In this document: positions 7,296 to 7,341 of the stretch, in pieces
Numbering within the stretch: position 1 is the first letter of the stretch
Layout: each line of letters begins with the position of its first letter
Assembly (NCBI GenBank): GCA_013151365.1
Contig: JAADIK010000046.1
Span: forward strand, 1-7,341
DNA: 7,341 bases
Source of the DNA: Deltaproteobacteria bacterium
GTDB taxonomy: Bacteria; Desulfobacterota; Desulfobulbia; Desulfobulbales; Desulfobulbaceae
Direction: 5' to 3'
Notes under the pieces: generated by a model
What the model saw: the letters and a program-made list of their open reading frames with translations, nothing else
Database searches by the model: none
What the model was told of the DNA's origin: nothing
Made by a program: the position numbers and the translations under genes

Positions 7296-7312
7296 TGCGG
7301 GCATCGCCCGCA
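7296..7312. repeat. GC-rich perfect 7-bp hairpin
   Basis: TGCGGGC, loop ATC, GCCCGCA form a perfect 7-bp stem with a 3-base loop. No T-run follows on either strand, so it is unlikely to be a rho-independent terminator. With the adjacent heptamer hairpin it may mark the 3' region of an upstream gene outside the window or a REP-like element. Confidence 0.5.
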
Positions 7313-7341
7313 TTAGATGGTGTCAGGATGGGAACGGTCTT

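Noticed and set aside
7255..7341. Minus-strand open frame of 28 codons entering from the right edge and ending in TAG
   Set aside because: It could be the tail of a gene beyond the window, but it runs through the GC hairpin into the heptamer repeat and matches nothing I recognise. Too short to call.

Overview
The window comes from a GC-rich bacterial chromosome. The gene content (GAF-domain class III cyclase, CxxCxxCC-cluster protein, full-length UvrC, fused double-ATPase peptide transporter subunit) and the protein style suggest a Gram-negative, most likely a Desulfobacterota (deltaproteobacterial, Desulfobulbales-like) organism. That placement is an impression from the sequences, not a search result. 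There are four intact protein genes, no RNA gene, no CRISPR array, no insertion sequence and no sign of decay. I did not find a wholly new system. The less ordinary material is in the cyclase and in the two AT-rich intergenic regions.

Layout. Bases 53-2608 (minus strand) encode a membrane-anchored nucleotide cyclase with three predicted GAF domains. Bases 2609-2846 are a divergent control region holding a good promoter for the cyclase, a perfect 13-bp tandem repeat laid over its -10 box, and a possible promoter for the plus-strand gene. Bases 2847-3530 (plus strand) encode a YkgJ-type cysteine-cluster protein. It converges with uvrC (3569-5425, minus), with 38 bp between them and no obvious intrinsic terminator. 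uvrC is preceded at a distance of 3 bp by a yejF-like fused double ABC ATPase (5429-7054, minus), so yejF-uvrC read as one transcription unit. Bases 7055-7341 hold no convincing gene. They contain the yejF leader and putative promoter, a small inverted repeat, an AT-rich 15-mer also present near the cyclase promoter, a large hairpin built of degenerate 7-bp units, and a second GC-rich hairpin.

How the parts work. The cyclase has almost no periplasmic portion, so it should respond to cytoplasmic ligands through its GAF domains and make a cyclic nucleotide (cAMP predicted). Its third GAF domain nearly matches the NKFDE signature of cyclic-nucleotide-binding GAF domains, and its transition-state arginine is replaced by lysine; both deserve a check. 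UvrC is the dual-incision nuclease of nucleotide excision repair and looks fully competent. The YejF-like protein would energise uptake of peptides, but no permease or binding-protein gene lies in the window, so its partners must be elsewhere.
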